DNA of 57,058 nt, taken from the NCBI RefSeq assembly GCF_001613065.1, contig NZ_BDBQ01000101.1:1-57058 (forward strand). The letters run 5' to 3'. Below are positions 17,178 through 26,210 of the stretch, one piece after another. Every line of letters begins with the position of its first letter. The first letter of the stretch is position 1. The position numbers and the translations under genes are program-made. The notes under the pieces were generated by a model. That model was not told the DNA's origin and ran no database searches. It worked only from the letters and a program-made list of their open reading frames with translations. Source of the stretch: Nocardia miyunensis NBRC 108239 (lineage in GTDB: Bacteria; Actinomycetota; Actinomycetes; Mycobacteriales; Mycobacteriaceae).

Positions 17178-18052
17178 TCGAACTCCCTAGCTATGTCCAG
17201 GATCAGTTGCCTGGAGTCGTGCTCGCTCAGCGCCGCGGCTCGAATCGCCTTGCACGCCAACTTGTACCGGTCGATCTCACCGGGTTTGTCCAGGTACAGA
17301 GCGCCCGTGTAGCCCTCGACGTAAACAACCGGCGGCTCCGTCAGCCGCGATGTCGGATGCGAGGGGAACTCCAACAGTGTGAACGATCCAGCAACGAGAT
17401 GCATGGGCATTTCGACTGTCAGAGGCACGACTTGAAGGGCGACTGTCGGCAACTGTGAAGCCGCGACGAGATGGTGAAGCTGGTCTGCCATGACGGCGCT
17501 GCCACCGACTCTGTGCCGGAGAGCCGCCTCGCTGAGGTAGGCGCGAATGCTGAACTGCCCGGGTGTTTCCCTCAGGCGTACTTGCCGTTTCAGAGCGAGC
17601 TCGATGCGGCGTTCGACTTCGACTGTCGGCATCGAAGGGAATGTCGCCCAGATCATCGCGCGTCGATAGTCGGCGGTCTGCAGCAGGCCGGGGAGCAAGG
17701 CGATCTGGAAGGTCGTCAGCCTGCACGCCGCCTCCTCCAAGCCGAGGTAGAGATCGAAATCAGTGGGCACCGCGTCCCCGTAGGCATGCCACCACCCCGG
17801 ACTCTTCGTCTCGGCGACCAGACCGATCAGCACGGCCGCATCGTCTTCCGGTGCGCTGTACAGACGGCACAGCGTGTCCACATAGATGTCCTTCAGTTTG
17901 GGGCCGGGCTGGCCGGTCTCGATGCGCCACAAGGTTTGTGGGGCGATCTCGATGGCTCGGCACGCGGCGGCCTGTGACACTCCCGATCGTTCCCGCAGCT
18001 GCTTCAGACGCCGTCCCAGCATGCGTCGGGGGATCGTGGATCCAGCTGTCAT
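17174..18052 (-). CDS. XRE-family regulator with DUF5753 C-terminal domain
   Basis: 292 residues. An N-terminal helix-turn-helix (LKQLRERSGVSQAAACRAIE, QTLWRIETG) is followed by the DUF5753 domain (LGLEEAACRLTTFQIALLPG, LQTADYRRA). Together with the downstream DUF397 gene it forms the common WhiJ-like developmental or toxin-antitoxin-like pair. It is divergent from the chain of tiny overlapping genes that starts near 18.3 kb, so a shared promoter region (18053-18297) is likely. Confidence 0.92.
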   Translation of the reverse strand: MTAGSTIPRRMLGRRLKQLRERSGVSQAAACRAIEIAPQTLWRIETGQPGPKLKDIYVDTLCRLYSAPEDDAAVLIGLVAETKSPGWWHAYGDAVPTDFDLYLGLEEAACRLTTFQIALLPGLLQTADYRRAMIWATFPSMPTVEVERRIELALKRQVRLRETPGQFSIRAYLSEAALRHRVGGSAVMADQLHHLVAASQLPTVALQVVPLTVEMPMHLVAGSFTLLEFPSHPTSRLTEPPVVYVEGYTGALYLDKPGEIDRYKLACKAIRAAALSEHDSRQLILDIAREFE

Positions 18053-18297
18053 TACCCTGCCTCACTATCGGTCGTGTCGAAATTTGGAATGGTTCCGCCG
18101 CCGGAATTGGATGTCGCGGAATTTCTCATCCAGTTCGGATTGCGGAAGGTTCCCCGGTGATGCCGGAGAGCGTACTACTGAACGTGCACCCGGTAGCCGG
18201 GATGGACATCTACGGCTCGAATCCAATTGTCTGCGAGCCTGTTTCGGTCCCTGCTATCGAGTGTTCCAAAACATCACATCCAGCCCGGAGTGTCCGT

Positions 18298-18519
18298 ATG
18301 TATAGTTTGCCAGTTGCGAACCGCAGTGAATTGCCTGTGGTAACAATCGAATACGATAGGCTCGGTTACGAGTACGGCAATCACCTTGCCGCAGTTCTGT
18401 TTCCCGTCCCCACCTCCCGAACCGGACGTGCACAGTGGGGGTTCGCCAGTAAGGCGGGATATGGGCCCGAACCTCCTCGATTCCTTGCTGCCCTGTCTCA
18501 CGCATCGGAGGTTGTGTGA
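18298..18519 (+). CDS. Small protein 1 of a four-gene overlapping operon (unknown)
   Basis: 73 residues from the ATG at 18298, which follows CCGGAG; an in-frame ATG at 18160 would give 119 residues, but the extra part looks less protein-like. The sequence has VVTIEYDRLGYEYGNHLAAV and GRAQWGFASKAGYGPEPP. No family recognised. Its stop overlaps the GTG of the next gene by 4 bases (GTGA). It lies divergent from the XRE/DUF397 pair. Confidence 0.6.
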   Translation: MYSLPVANRSELPVVTIEYDRLGYEYGNHLAAVLFPVPTSRTGRAQWGFASKAGYGPEPPRFLAALSHASEVV

Positions 18520-18677
18520 GTGGCGTAGACGATCTCTGGTGCGATTGGTGCGGAAAGCGGAACCGCGAGGTTCACCGCCACGACGGTCGCGTGTTCTGCG
18601 GCGTGGACTGTATCGGCAGTTACCGGACCCGCCACGACATTCCGGAAACGGTCGAGCCGACCGAGCCCTGGGAATGA
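18516..18677 (+). CDS. Small zinc-ribbon-like protein 2 of the overlapping operon
   Basis: 53 residues from a GTG at 18516. Cysteines are arranged C-x2-C (LWCDWCGKRN) and C-x3-C (VFCGVDCIGS), separated by 18 residues with two His, which suggests a single zinc site. No known function. The GTG overlaps the preceding stop and the TGA overlaps the next ATG, each by 4 bases, so translational coupling is expected on both sides. Confidence 0.65.
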   Translation: MSGVDDLWCDWCGKRNREVHRHDGRVFCGVDCIGSYRTRHDIPETVEPTEPWE

Positions 18678-18826
18678 GCACCGACCACCCGCGCCACAGT
18701 GCACCCGATATTCCGCACTGCCGAACCGCATCACCGTGCCTGGCTCTGCTTGTCCGCGTCGCGGTCGGCGTGGACGACTGGGCCGACCGTCGTCCGAAAC
18801 CTCACCAGGACAACAGGAATCAATGA
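18674..18826 (+). CDS. Small protein 3 of the overlapping operon (unknown)
   Basis: 50 residues from the ATG at 18674. It has an apolar centre (CLALLVRVAVGVDDW) between polar ends. The ATG lies inside GGAATGA, overlapping the stop of protein 2 by 4 bases; its own stop is in the same kind of ATGA overlap with protein 4. No family recognised; support comes mainly from the ordered overlaps. Confidence 0.5.
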   Translation: MSTDHPRHSAPDIPHCRTASPCLALLVRVAVGVDDWADRRPKPHQDNRNQ

Positions 18827-19080
18827 CCAAGGATCCGCGCCGGACGCCTCGAGTACCCGGCGAGCACGGTGCCGCCGAGTTCGGGCATCTGCTCAGACAG
18901 ACTCGACCTACGGACACGCCCCCGCCAGAACTTCTGATCCGCGTCGCTGACGGCCTTGCCGTATGGAATCCCGATTCCCCACGGCGTGCGCCGGAGGTTC
19001 CGGCGGACCGCATCGCTTGCGGCCGGACAGTCGGTCACCCACAACCGAATTCATCGCCGTTGGCCTCGAATGACCAGTAG
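18823..19080 (+). CDS. Small protein 4 of the overlapping operon (unknown)
   Basis: 85 residues from the ATG at 18823. The central segment reads EFGHLLRQTRPTDTPPPELL and IRVADGLAVWNPDSPRR. The proline/arginine-rich flanks suggest partial disorder. Last of the four coupled genes; a relic of an aldo/keto reductase lies 70 bases further on. Family not recognised. Confidence 0.5.
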   Translation: MTKDPRRTPRVPGEHGAAEFGHLLRQTRPTDTPPPELLIRVADGLAVWNPDSPRRAPEVPADRIACGRTVGHPQPNSSPLASNDQ

Positions 19081-19152
19081 TGGCAACATAATTCAGAGAG
19101 GTACGAACGAACAGTGTCATGGTGGTCGCACCGGGAATGACCGGGGCAGAAC

Positions 19153-19215
19153 CCTGTCGGCGGGATCGTCGGGGATCTGCCACCACACCTTGGTAGCCAG
19201 GATATGTAGGACTCG
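19153..19215 (-). pseudogene. Relic of an aldo/keto reductase gene
   Basis: This ~63-base segment matches 9932-9992 of the intact aldo/keto reductase gene, with landmarks CTGTCGGCGGGATCGTCGG, CCACACCTTGGT and GTAGGACTCG in the same order. A 2-base insertion and several substitutions break the frame. It encodes the ATKVWG lysine region in the intact gene. No further homology is seen on either side. Confidence 0.7.
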
Positions 19216-19253
19216 GATATATCCGAATGCTCCGGGCCGTTACGCGCTGGTCG

Positions 19254-19889
19254 TCACCGGTGACTTGCGGCCAACTTCAGCCCGAACCCAACCATGATGG
19301 TTCCTGTGACAGTGTCCATCACACGTTGTACCGCAGCGCGTCTCAACCACGTTTTCGCCAGGCTGGCAGCGCCGATGAGAGCGGTGAACCACAGCATGCC
19401 CTCGACATTGTGCACGACAGCAAGTGCGCAACCCATCAGCAGATGTGATACGCCGTCCGGCAGGAACTGCGGCAGCATGGCCACGTAGAACACCCCGACC
19501 TTCGGATTGAGCAGGTTGGTGCCCAGCCCGCGCCCCCAGGCCCCGAACACGCTCTGCGATGAGTTCTCCACGGGAGCTTCCGACATCGACCCTCTGTGCC
19601 GAAGTCCATTGCGGATCATGCCGATACCCATCCACGTCAAATAGATCGCGCCCGTGATTCGCAGCACCGTGTAGGCCAGCTCCGACGCGGTCAGCAGCAT
19701 CGATACTCCCGCGGCAGCGGCCGCGCCCCATACCAGCGTGCCGCACCCGATCCCGATAGCGGTGGCGAATGCGTAGCGGCGGCCACAACTCACCGCCGCC
19801 CGCAGTACGAGAGCTGTATCCAAACCGGGGACGAGGGTGAGCAAACCGGCGACAACAGCGAAGGACAGCAGAGAATGCCACATGCGCAC
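19254..19889 (-). CDS. LysE/RhtB-family exporter
   Basis: 211 residues with about six hydrophobic segments. The family signature is present: TLVPGLDTALVLRAAVSCGR near the N-terminus and the NLLNPKVGVFYVAMLPQF motif in the middle. Members export amino acids or related metabolites by proton antiport at the plasma membrane. The start at 19889 is one of two close ATGs. It sits alone, with relic DNA on its 3' side. Confidence 0.9.
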   Translation of the reverse strand: MRMWHSLLSFAVVAGLLTLVPGLDTALVLRAAVSCGRRYAFATAIGIGCGTLVWGAAAAAGVSMLLTASELAYTVLRITGAIYLTWMGIGMIRNGLRHRGSMSEAPVENSSQSVFGAWGRGLGTNLLNPKVGVFYVAMLPQFLPDGVSHLLMGCALAVVHNVEGMLWFTALIGAASLAKTWLRRAAVQRVMDTVTGTIMVGFGLKLAASHR

Positions 19890-20131
19890 ACAGTATGTCC
19901 GCTACCGCACGGAAGTGCGTGCGAATTGGCACATCGGCATTATGGGATTTCCCGCCGCTCACGCTTTGATAATCCGAGCCGGTGCAGCGAGTTGATTCCT
20001 ACTTTGCGCGGCGGCCCGCCGTACCGATCCACCGCGTCCACGCCGCACAGGAGGTGGCAATCCGTGACAACAGTCGCGGGCGCAACCATCGCGCGTCGAA
20101 ATACCCCGGCAGGGGGAGTTCCACGCCGGGG

Positions 20132-21610
20132 TCAGGCCGCGATATCACCAGGTCTTCGCCCCCGCCGATGCGCACCACGCTCCCTTTCCCGGCGAGCATG
20201 AATATCGGCCACGATCTGTGCGAGAAGCTCTCCCGCACGATGGCGATGGTTCACCCGTGGTGTCCCGGTAGGATCGATATGCTCCGGCGCGATCCACGCA
20301 GTCCGGCCCGCGAACTCTGAATCATCGCCCAACACAACAGTTTTCCAGCCTGCCTCGCTGTCATTGATCAGAGAATGACAGTGATCGCACGCCAGGACCA
20401 GGTTCTCGATATCGGTCGGCCCGCCCTTGCTGTAATCGTGGACGTGATGCACCGCGCACAGTGATGCGGGCGCATCACATCCCGGCCGTGAGCAGCCACT
20501 CAATGCGGCGATCAGCGAAAGCCGTTGCGCGGGTGAAGCCAACCGCCGCATCCGCCCGAAATGCAGCGGCAGCCCGGCATGATCGAACACCGCCAGATAC
20601 GGGCGCGACCTCTCCGCCAACCGTAACGCCTCGGGAATCGCGACAGTGCCACCGGTCGCGGTGGTCGCTACTCCGGACAGCTGTTCCACATCCTCCAACC
20701 GGATCGTGAGCACGGTGGTGACCGGTATCCCTCGATGCGCACCGATCATGTTGGTATCGACCAGTTCTCGCAGCAGCAACGTGAACGCATCATGTGTCCG
20801 TTGAGCCGCAGTGCGGGTATCGCGTTGCGCGGCAGCGATGATCAGCTGCGGATCAGCGCGGTCGACTCCTGCGCCGGGACTGGTCGGATCCTCAGGGTTC
20901 GCTACACCCGGGCGCGCGTATTTGGCAAGCACCGGATCCAGCAGTGCCCGCAACACCGGATCGATCTCACCGCTGATCGGGGACATCCCGTCCGGACGTT
21001 GCCGTCCGATCCGGATTCCTCGCATCCGGGCACGATCGTCCTCATCGGTGATGCGTCCGTCCGGATCCAGATGCGCGAGGATGCTCTGGCCGACCTTGCC
21101 GATATCATCCGGTGATCCCGTGGCGGCGAACTCGGCCAGGAGTTTTTCGGCCGCTTCACGATCAGCGGCATCGACCCCACGAGGAACCCTGACCATCACC
21201 GCCGTGATCCGGCGAGCATGTTCAACCGAGATGTCTCCGCGGCGTAATGCTATTGCCGTACAGGGCAGTTCTGGTGCGAGCTCCGCGCCGGACATGTCAC
21301 AGAACGTGCCCACCCGCGTAGCCGCACGCACCCGCGCACCAGCCTCCACATTGGACAACCGCAAGGTTTCCATCAGGAACAGTTTGATCGTCTTCGCACC
21401 CGTATCGGCAGGGATCGAGCGGGAATCCACCTCGATCAACACCCGATGCTGTACCGCGACCAACATGCGTGCGGCTCGTTCCACCCCACGCATCAGTTCC
21501 ACCACGTCACGATCCGGCAGCGGGGTCAGGGACTGTTCGACCAGCTCACCAACCGCGGCCAGCAACGCATCCGCGTTGGGCCCTCCAGCCTGCTCACTGT
21601 TCGAATGCAT
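20132..21610 (-). CDS. DUF222/HNH endonuclease-type protein (13E12-like)
   Basis: 492 residues. The large N-terminal DUF222 domain spans roughly residues 1-350. The C-terminal HNH motif is intact: CAVHHVHDYSKGGPTDIENL then VLACDHCHSLIND, with zinc-binding cysteines at CSRPGCDAPASLC and CDHCH. Proteins of this type are multi-copy and often mobile-like in actinobacteria; cleavage specificity is unknown. It divides the accessory region from the second envelope module. Confidence 0.9.
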   Translation of the reverse strand: MHSNSEQAGGPNADALLAAVGELVEQSLTPLPDRDVVELMRGVERAARMLVAVQHRVLIEVDSRSIPADTGAKTIKLFLMETLRLSNVEAGARVRAATRVGTFCDMSGAELAPELPCTAIALRRGDISVEHARRITAVMVRVPRGVDAADREAAEKLLAEFAATGSPDDIGKVGQSILAHLDPDGRITDEDDRARMRGIRIGRQRPDGMSPISGEIDPVLRALLDPVLAKYARPGVANPEDPTSPGAGVDRADPQLIIAAAQRDTRTAAQRTHDAFTLLLRELVDTNMIGAHRGIPVTTVLTIRLEDVEQLSGVATTATGGTVAIPEALRLAERSRPYLAVFDHAGLPLHFGRMRRLASPAQRLSLIAALSGCSRPGCDAPASLCAVHHVHDYSKGGPTDIENLVLACDHCHSLINDSEAGWKTVVLGDDSEFAGRTAWIAPEHIDPTGTPRVNHRHRAGELLAQIVADIHARRERERGAHRRGRRPGDIAA

Positions 21611-21813
21611 GTTCGAACTCTATCGCGAAGATCGACCCGAAACACCCCCCCGAACCCATGTGAAATCAGAATCTTCACTCTGGACATTCGATCCAAAAAG
21701 GCTTGCACACACCACTTTTCGGACAAACCCATGGTCGCCCACGGCCGTGTATGCGGAATTGGTGTCCGCCCTGCCGGGTGGCCGATTCGGCCGCACGCCA
21801 ACCAGAGGTGACC

Positions 21814-22896
21814 TCACCCCTGTTTCTCGGTCAGGGCGCGGCTGAACAGGGGCCACGATTTGTGGAGGTCTTCCTGCCAGTAGCCCCAAGAGTGGGTGCC
21901 TCGGGGGCGGAAGTTGAAGGTTGCGGAGATGTGGAGCTGGGCGAGGCGGTCGTGCATGAGGTGGGTGCACTGGTTGGTGGCGGCCTCGAGGATTGCGCCG
22001 CTGGTGAGTTGGGCGGCGAGTTTGCTCGGATTGTGGTTGATTCCGGGGCCGTCGAGGGTGTCCAGGGGGCCGGGGAGGCCGGTGCCCGAGGAGACGTAGA
22101 TCGCGGTGCCGCGCAAGCGATCCGCGTGCAGGTACGGGTCGTTGGCGGCCCAGGCGGGGTCGCCGGGCGGGCCCCACATGTTCGCCGCGTTACCGGCCCA
22201 GCGGCTGACTACGGCGGTGACATATGCCTCGCCGAGGGGATTGCTGGTTTGCGCGCAGCCGCTGTCCGCGCCGATGGCCTGATACAGGCCCGGTGCGTCC
22301 ATGGCGAGCTGGAATACCGATGTCCCGGCCATCGAAATTCCGGCCAGCGCGTTCTTGCCGGTCGTCCCGTGGAACGTGGAATTCATGATCGGCGGCAGCT
22401 CCCGGGTGAGGAAGGTGCTCCACCGCTGCCGGCCCAGCACCGGATCGTCGGTGCGCCAATCGGTGAAATAGCTTCCGCGCCCGCCCAGCGGGATCGCGAC
22501 GGTGACCTGTTTGTCGGCGAAGAAATCGGCGATGTCGGTCTGCTCGGTCCAGCTCGAATCGTCGACGCCCCCGTTCGCGCCGTTGAGCAGGTACAGCACC
22601 GGCGCGGGTTTCGAATGATCCGGTGCGCGAAGCACTTTCACGGTGATGATCGAGTTCATCGCCGCCGAGTACACTCGCATGTTCACCATCCGGCCCGCAT
22701 CCGGGGTGACGTTCACCAGATGCGAGCCGTCCACGGCGGGCCGGACGGCGGTGGTGAGCGCCGGGATCGAGGCCGGTGCGATCGGATCTGCACCGGCAGT
22801 GCCCGCCCATCCCGCGGCCAGCGCCACCACGGGTGCGAGCATCGTCGCCTGCCGGCCGCGCGAGCGTGACCTGCGTGGTGCGGAGTGTTTGCCCAC
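21814..22896 (-). CDS. Antigen-85-like mycolyltransferase / esterase, secreted (copy B)
   Basis: 360 residues from the GTG at 22896, placed just after GGGGAGGAGCAG. A signal peptide is followed by the esterase domain. The nucleophile GISMAG has Ser near 188 and GTHSWGYWQ has His near 335. Large parts match copy A at 3933-5012 (RELPPI, DPAWAANDPYLHADRLRG, GLPGPLDTLDGPGI), so the two are paralogues. Expected role: mycolyl or acyl transfer in the envelope. Divergent from the PapA-like gene, with 243 bases between them that must hold both promoters. Confidence 0.88.
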   Translation of the reverse strand: MGKHSAPRRSRSRGRQATMLAPVVALAAGWAGTAGADPIAPASIPALTTAVRPAVDGSHLVNVTPDAGRMVNMRVYSAAMNSIITVKVLRAPDHSKPAPVLYLLNGANGGVDDSSWTEQTDIADFFADKQVTVAIPLGGRGSYFTDWRTDDPVLGRQRWSTFLTRELPPIMNSTFHGTTGKNALAGISMAGTSVFQLAMDAPGLYQAIGADSGCAQTSNPLGEAYVTAVVSRWAGNAANMWGPPGDPAWAANDPYLHADRLRGTAIYVSSGTGLPGPLDTLDGPGINHNPSKLAAQLTSGAILEAATNQCTHLMHDRLAQLHISATFNFRPRGTHSWGYWQEDLHKSWPLFSRALTEKQG

Positions 22897-23139
22897 CTGC
22901 TCCTCCCCGGAGATTCCGTTGGCCTGTTCACGGCAACGGTAGGGACGAATCATGAAGGGCGGCAAGCGCTGTCGGCGAATATTGGAAACGGCTGTCGCTT
23001 CCGGTGCGGGGTGCTGTCAATCGTCACAACATTGCTCCGCACCTATGGTCGGGGTTCATACGGCTGTCGTTGACTGGCCTGGAGTCGCCCGGCGATCGGG
23101 CGGCGGCACCTCTCCCGACGGCGTGAATCGAGGGCACTC

Positions 23140-24558
23140 GTGGTCAATTTCGGTTTCTTCGACGACTGGCACCCGCAGCCGGGCCGGGTCACCAGCTGGG
23201 GTGTTCCGGCGGCGGTGTTGGCCGCGATGCGGGACGCGCCTGAGCATCCGATCCCACCCTCGTATCAGCAACAGGAATATCTGCGCACGACCCAGCGCAC
23301 CGCCGCCGCGGGCCACCGTGCCTCGCGGCTGTGCATGATCTCCTACGACATTCCGGGCGCCCCCGATATCGAGGCGATGACGCGTGCGGTCACCGCGTTC
23401 GTGCGGCGGCACGAATCGTTCTCCAGCTGGTTCACCGTGGAGCCCGGCGAACGTGTGGTGCGGCACGTCGTGGACCCGGAAATACTCGAGCTCGCGCCCA
23501 CCGAGTACGGCGAGTTCGCCGACAGCGACGCGATCCGCCGACACGTACAGGACACGACACCCGATGCGCTGCACTGGAATTGCTTCAGCTTCGGGATCAT
23601 CGAACAGGACCAGGCGTTCACCGTGTACGCCGCGGTCGACCACCTGCACACCGACGGCGTCGCGCAGGCGCTGACCTGTGTGGATCTGCTGATGCTCTAC
23701 GGCGCGGAACTGTCCGGCACCGAGCCCGCGCTCGCGCCGGTGGACGGGCATCTGGCCTACTGCGCCCGGGAACGCGCCTACAACGCCGAACTCACCGAGC
23801 AGTCCCCGCCGGTCACCGCCTGGCTGGAGTTGTTGCGGCGCAACGGCGGTCAGATGCCGACGTTCCCGCTGTATCTGGGCACCGCGACCGCCCCGGGATA
23901 CGTGCGCGGCGCGGTGCTGACGCTGCCGCTGTTCACCGAGGCCGATGCGCTGCGTTTCGAGCAGGCGTGCGAGGACGGCGGCGGCCGGTTCCTGGGTGGA
24001 CTGTTCGCGGCGCTGGCGCTGACCGAGGTCGAATTGACCGGCAGCGATTGGCATTTCATCCTCAGTCCGGCCAACACCCGCAGCACCCCGGGCGAGGCCG
24101 GGGCGGTGGGTTACTACACGAATCTGCTGCCGATCGCCTTCGATGTGCCACCCGATGCGCGGTTCACCTCCCTGGTCGTCGCCGCGCAGGACGCCGCGGA
24201 TCGGGCCAAGGTGCTCACCGACGTCTCCGCGCATCGGGTGCTGGAACTCGCCGACCCGGAGTCGGGCATCCGCGTGCGGCCGGGGTGGGCCGCGATGATG
24301 CTGTCCTACGTCGACGTGCGCAAGATCGCCGGGGTGGAGATGTTCGACCGGATCAACGGTGGTCTGTTCGGCAATCGGGCCGCGGCGAGCGAGGTCTACG
24401 TGTGGATCAACCGGTTCCCGGACGTGACCACGTTGAGCCTGGTCTTCCCGGATACCGAGGACGCCAACGAATCGGTCGGGCGATATGTGAAGACGCTGAC
24501 CGAGATCACCGCCGCCGTGGCCGACAACGGTGACTACGCCCTGCGGGTCGACGCCTGA
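23140..24558 (+). CDS. PapA-type acyltransferase (condensation domain)
   Basis: 472 residues from a GTG at 23140. The catalytic motif reads AVDHLHTDGVAQ: the active His, Asp and Gly of HHxxxDG are kept, but the first His is Asp. The N-terminus (FFDDWHPQPGRVTSWGV) resembles PapA proteins of trehalose-lipid loci. C-terminal DVTTLSLVFPD matches the fragment at 2-190. It would transfer an acyl group onto a sugar lipid or related alcohol. The exporter gene follows after 2 bases, so coupling is tight. Confidence 0.85.
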   Translation: MVNFGFFDDWHPQPGRVTSWGVPAAVLAAMRDAPEHPIPPSYQQQEYLRTTQRTAAAGHRASRLCMISYDIPGAPDIEAMTRAVTAFVRRHESFSSWFTVEPGERVVRHVVDPEILELAPTEYGEFADSDAIRRHVQDTTPDALHWNCFSFGIIEQDQAFTVYAAVDHLHTDGVAQALTCVDLLMLYGAELSGTEPALAPVDGHLAYCARERAYNAELTEQSPPVTAWLELLRRNGGQMPTFPLYLGTATAPGYVRGAVLTLPLFTEADALRFEQACEDGGGRFLGGLFAALALTEVELTGSDWHFILSPANTRSTPGEAGAVGYYTNLLPIAFDVPPDARFTSLVVAAQDAADRAKVLTDVSAHRVLELADPESGIRVRPGWAAMMLSYVDVRKIAGVEMFDRINGGLFGNRAAASEVYVWINRFPDVTTLSLVFPDTEDANESVGRYVKTLTEITAAVADNGDYALRVDA

Positions 24559-24560
24559 CC

Positions 24561-26210
24561 GTGGCGATTCGGGGCATACCGATCCGGGCGGGCCGCGACA
24601 TCGCGAATCCGCCCGCGTTCGATGGGCGTGCGTGGGCGGCACTGGCGGCCTGCCTCCTCGCGGTGTTCATGCAGATGCTGGACCTGACCATCGTCAACAC
24701 CGCGCTTCCGGTCCTGGCTCGCGATCTGTCCGCCACCGGCTCGGTACAGCTGCTGGTCGTGACCGTCTACGGGGTCGCGTTCGCGTGCACGCTGCTGACC
24801 GCCTCCCGGCTGGGCGACCGGTTCGGGCGGCGACGGCTGTTCCTGATCGGCATGACGATCTTCACCGCTGCCTCGCTGGGCTGCGGAATATCCAGGGGCC
24901 CGATCGAACTGGTGGCCGGGCGAGTGGCTCAGGGAGTGGGCGGGGCGGCGGTGTCGGCGCAGACGATCGCCATCGTGGCCGCCGTGTTCCCGGTGCGGCG
25001 GCGACCGCTGGTCTTCGGCGTGTACGGTGCGGTCGCGGGGCTGGCGGGTCTGTCCGGGCCGCTGCTGGGCGGGCTGATCGTCGCGCTGAATCCTGGCGGA
25101 CTGGGCTGGCGGTCGATCTTCCTGCTGAACCTGCCGCTGGGCCTGATCGCCCTGGCGCTCGCCGCCCGCTATCTGGACATCGGGCGGGCCGATCGACCCG
25201 GGCGGGTGGACGCGCTGGGGGCGGTGTTGTCGACGGTAGGTGTTGGCGCCGTGCTGTATCCGCTGTCCACGGGCCGTGATTCGGGGTGGCCGCCGAGCGC
25301 GGTGGGCCTGCTGGTGGCGGGCGTGGTGGTGCTGGCCGGGTTCGGCTGGCGGCAGCGCTGGGTGACGGTGCGCGGTGGGACGCCACTGATCTCCGCCGAG
25401 GTGTTCCGCGATCGCGGATTCGGCGTGGGATCTGTTCTGCTGCTGGTGTTCTACGGGCTTTTCGCGGCATTGCTGTTCACGGTGTCGATGACCGCGCAGA
25501 CCGGTATGGGCTGGTCGGCGTGGCAGACCGCACGGCTGCTGCTGCCGTTCGCGCTGGGGGCGCTGCTGGCGGCGCTGACGTCTCCGATTCTCATGGTGCG
25601 CTTGGGTTCTCGGGCGTTGACCGCGGGTATCGGCCTGTTCGCGCTGGGGGTGGCCCAGATGGCGTTGACCGTGCATCCCGCCTCCGGCGGCGTGGACGCT
25701 CGCGCGCTGAGCGAGCCGGTTCTGCTGGCCGGGGCCGGGATGGGCTGGTTCGCCGCGCCGCTCCCGGCGGTCATGGTGGCCGGGCTGGGGGAGGGGCCGA
25801 CGGGCAGTGCCTCGGGGCTCGCGCCGACCGTGCAGCAGCTCGGCAGCGCGCTCGGCGCGGCTGTGCTCGGCAGCGTGTTCTTCGCCCGCATCGCGGTGGG
25901 TTCCGGTGTCGATGGCGCGAAATCGCTTCTCGCGCAGCATCTGTCCGATCGCGGGCTGCCCCTCGGCGATCGGACGGAGACGGTCCGGCGCTTCGGTGAC
26001 TGCGCGCATGCCGCCTTCGCCTCACCTTCGCATGTGCTGCCGGTACACGGCTGCGCGGGCGGCGGCCTCGACGCGACCGTGGCGTCCGCGGCCACCGCGC
26101 AGACGTTCCTACAGGCATGCGTGACGGTGCTGTGGATCGTCGCGGCGCTCGCTGGCGTGCTGACGGTACTCACGGTGGCGTTGCCGCGTCGACCGGGGGT
26201 GCGGTCGTGA
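24561..26210 (+). CDS. MFS exporter, DHA2 family (paralogue of 2504-3955)
   Basis: 549 residues from a GTG. The N-terminal hallmark MQMLDLTIVNTALPVL and loop motif RLGDRFGRRRLF are present, with about 14 membrane segments. Compared with the paralogue it has an extra ~60-residue hydrophilic insertion before the last helix (LLAQHLSDRGLPLGDRTETV, CAHAAFASPSHV), probably facing outside. Tight spacing after the PapA-like gene suggests it exports that enzyme's product. The last 36 codons are part of a tandem duplication. Confidence 0.88.
   Translation: MAIRGIPIRAGRDIANPPAFDGRAWAALAACLLAVFMQMLDLTIVNTALPVLARDLSATGSVQLLVVTVYGVAFACTLLTASRLGDRFGRRRLFLIGMTIFTAASLGCGISRGPIELVAGRVAQGVGGAAVSAQTIAIVAAVFPVRRRPLVFGVYGAVAGLAGLSGPLLGGLIVALNPGGLGWRSIFLLNLPLGLIALALAARYLDIGRADRPGRVDALGAVLSTVGVGAVLYPLSTGRDSGWPPSAVGLLVAGVVVLAGFGWRQRWVTVRGGTPLISAEVFRDRGFGVGSVLLLVFYGLFAALLFTVSMTAQTGMGWSAWQTARLLLPFALGALLAALTSPILMVRLGSRALTAGIGLFALGVAQMALTVHPASGGVDARALSEPVLLAGAGMGWFAAPLPAVMVAGLGEGPTGSASGLAPTVQQLGSALGAAVLGSVFFARIAVGSGVDGAKSLLAQHLSDRGLPLGDRTETVRRFGDCAHAAFASPSHVLPVHGCAGGGLDATVASAATAQTFLQACVTVLWIVAALAGVLTVLTVALPRRPGVRS

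Noticed and set aside
18160..18297. Upstream extension of the first micro-gene to the ATG at 18160
   Set aside because: The extra 46 codons look less protein-like, and the ATG at 18298 has a better placed CCGGAG. The longer form cannot be excluded.
20132..21610. The HNH protein as part of a restriction-modification or mobile intron system
   Set aside because: It is a stand-alone DUF222/HNH protein. No methyltransferase, intron structure or flanking repeat is present.
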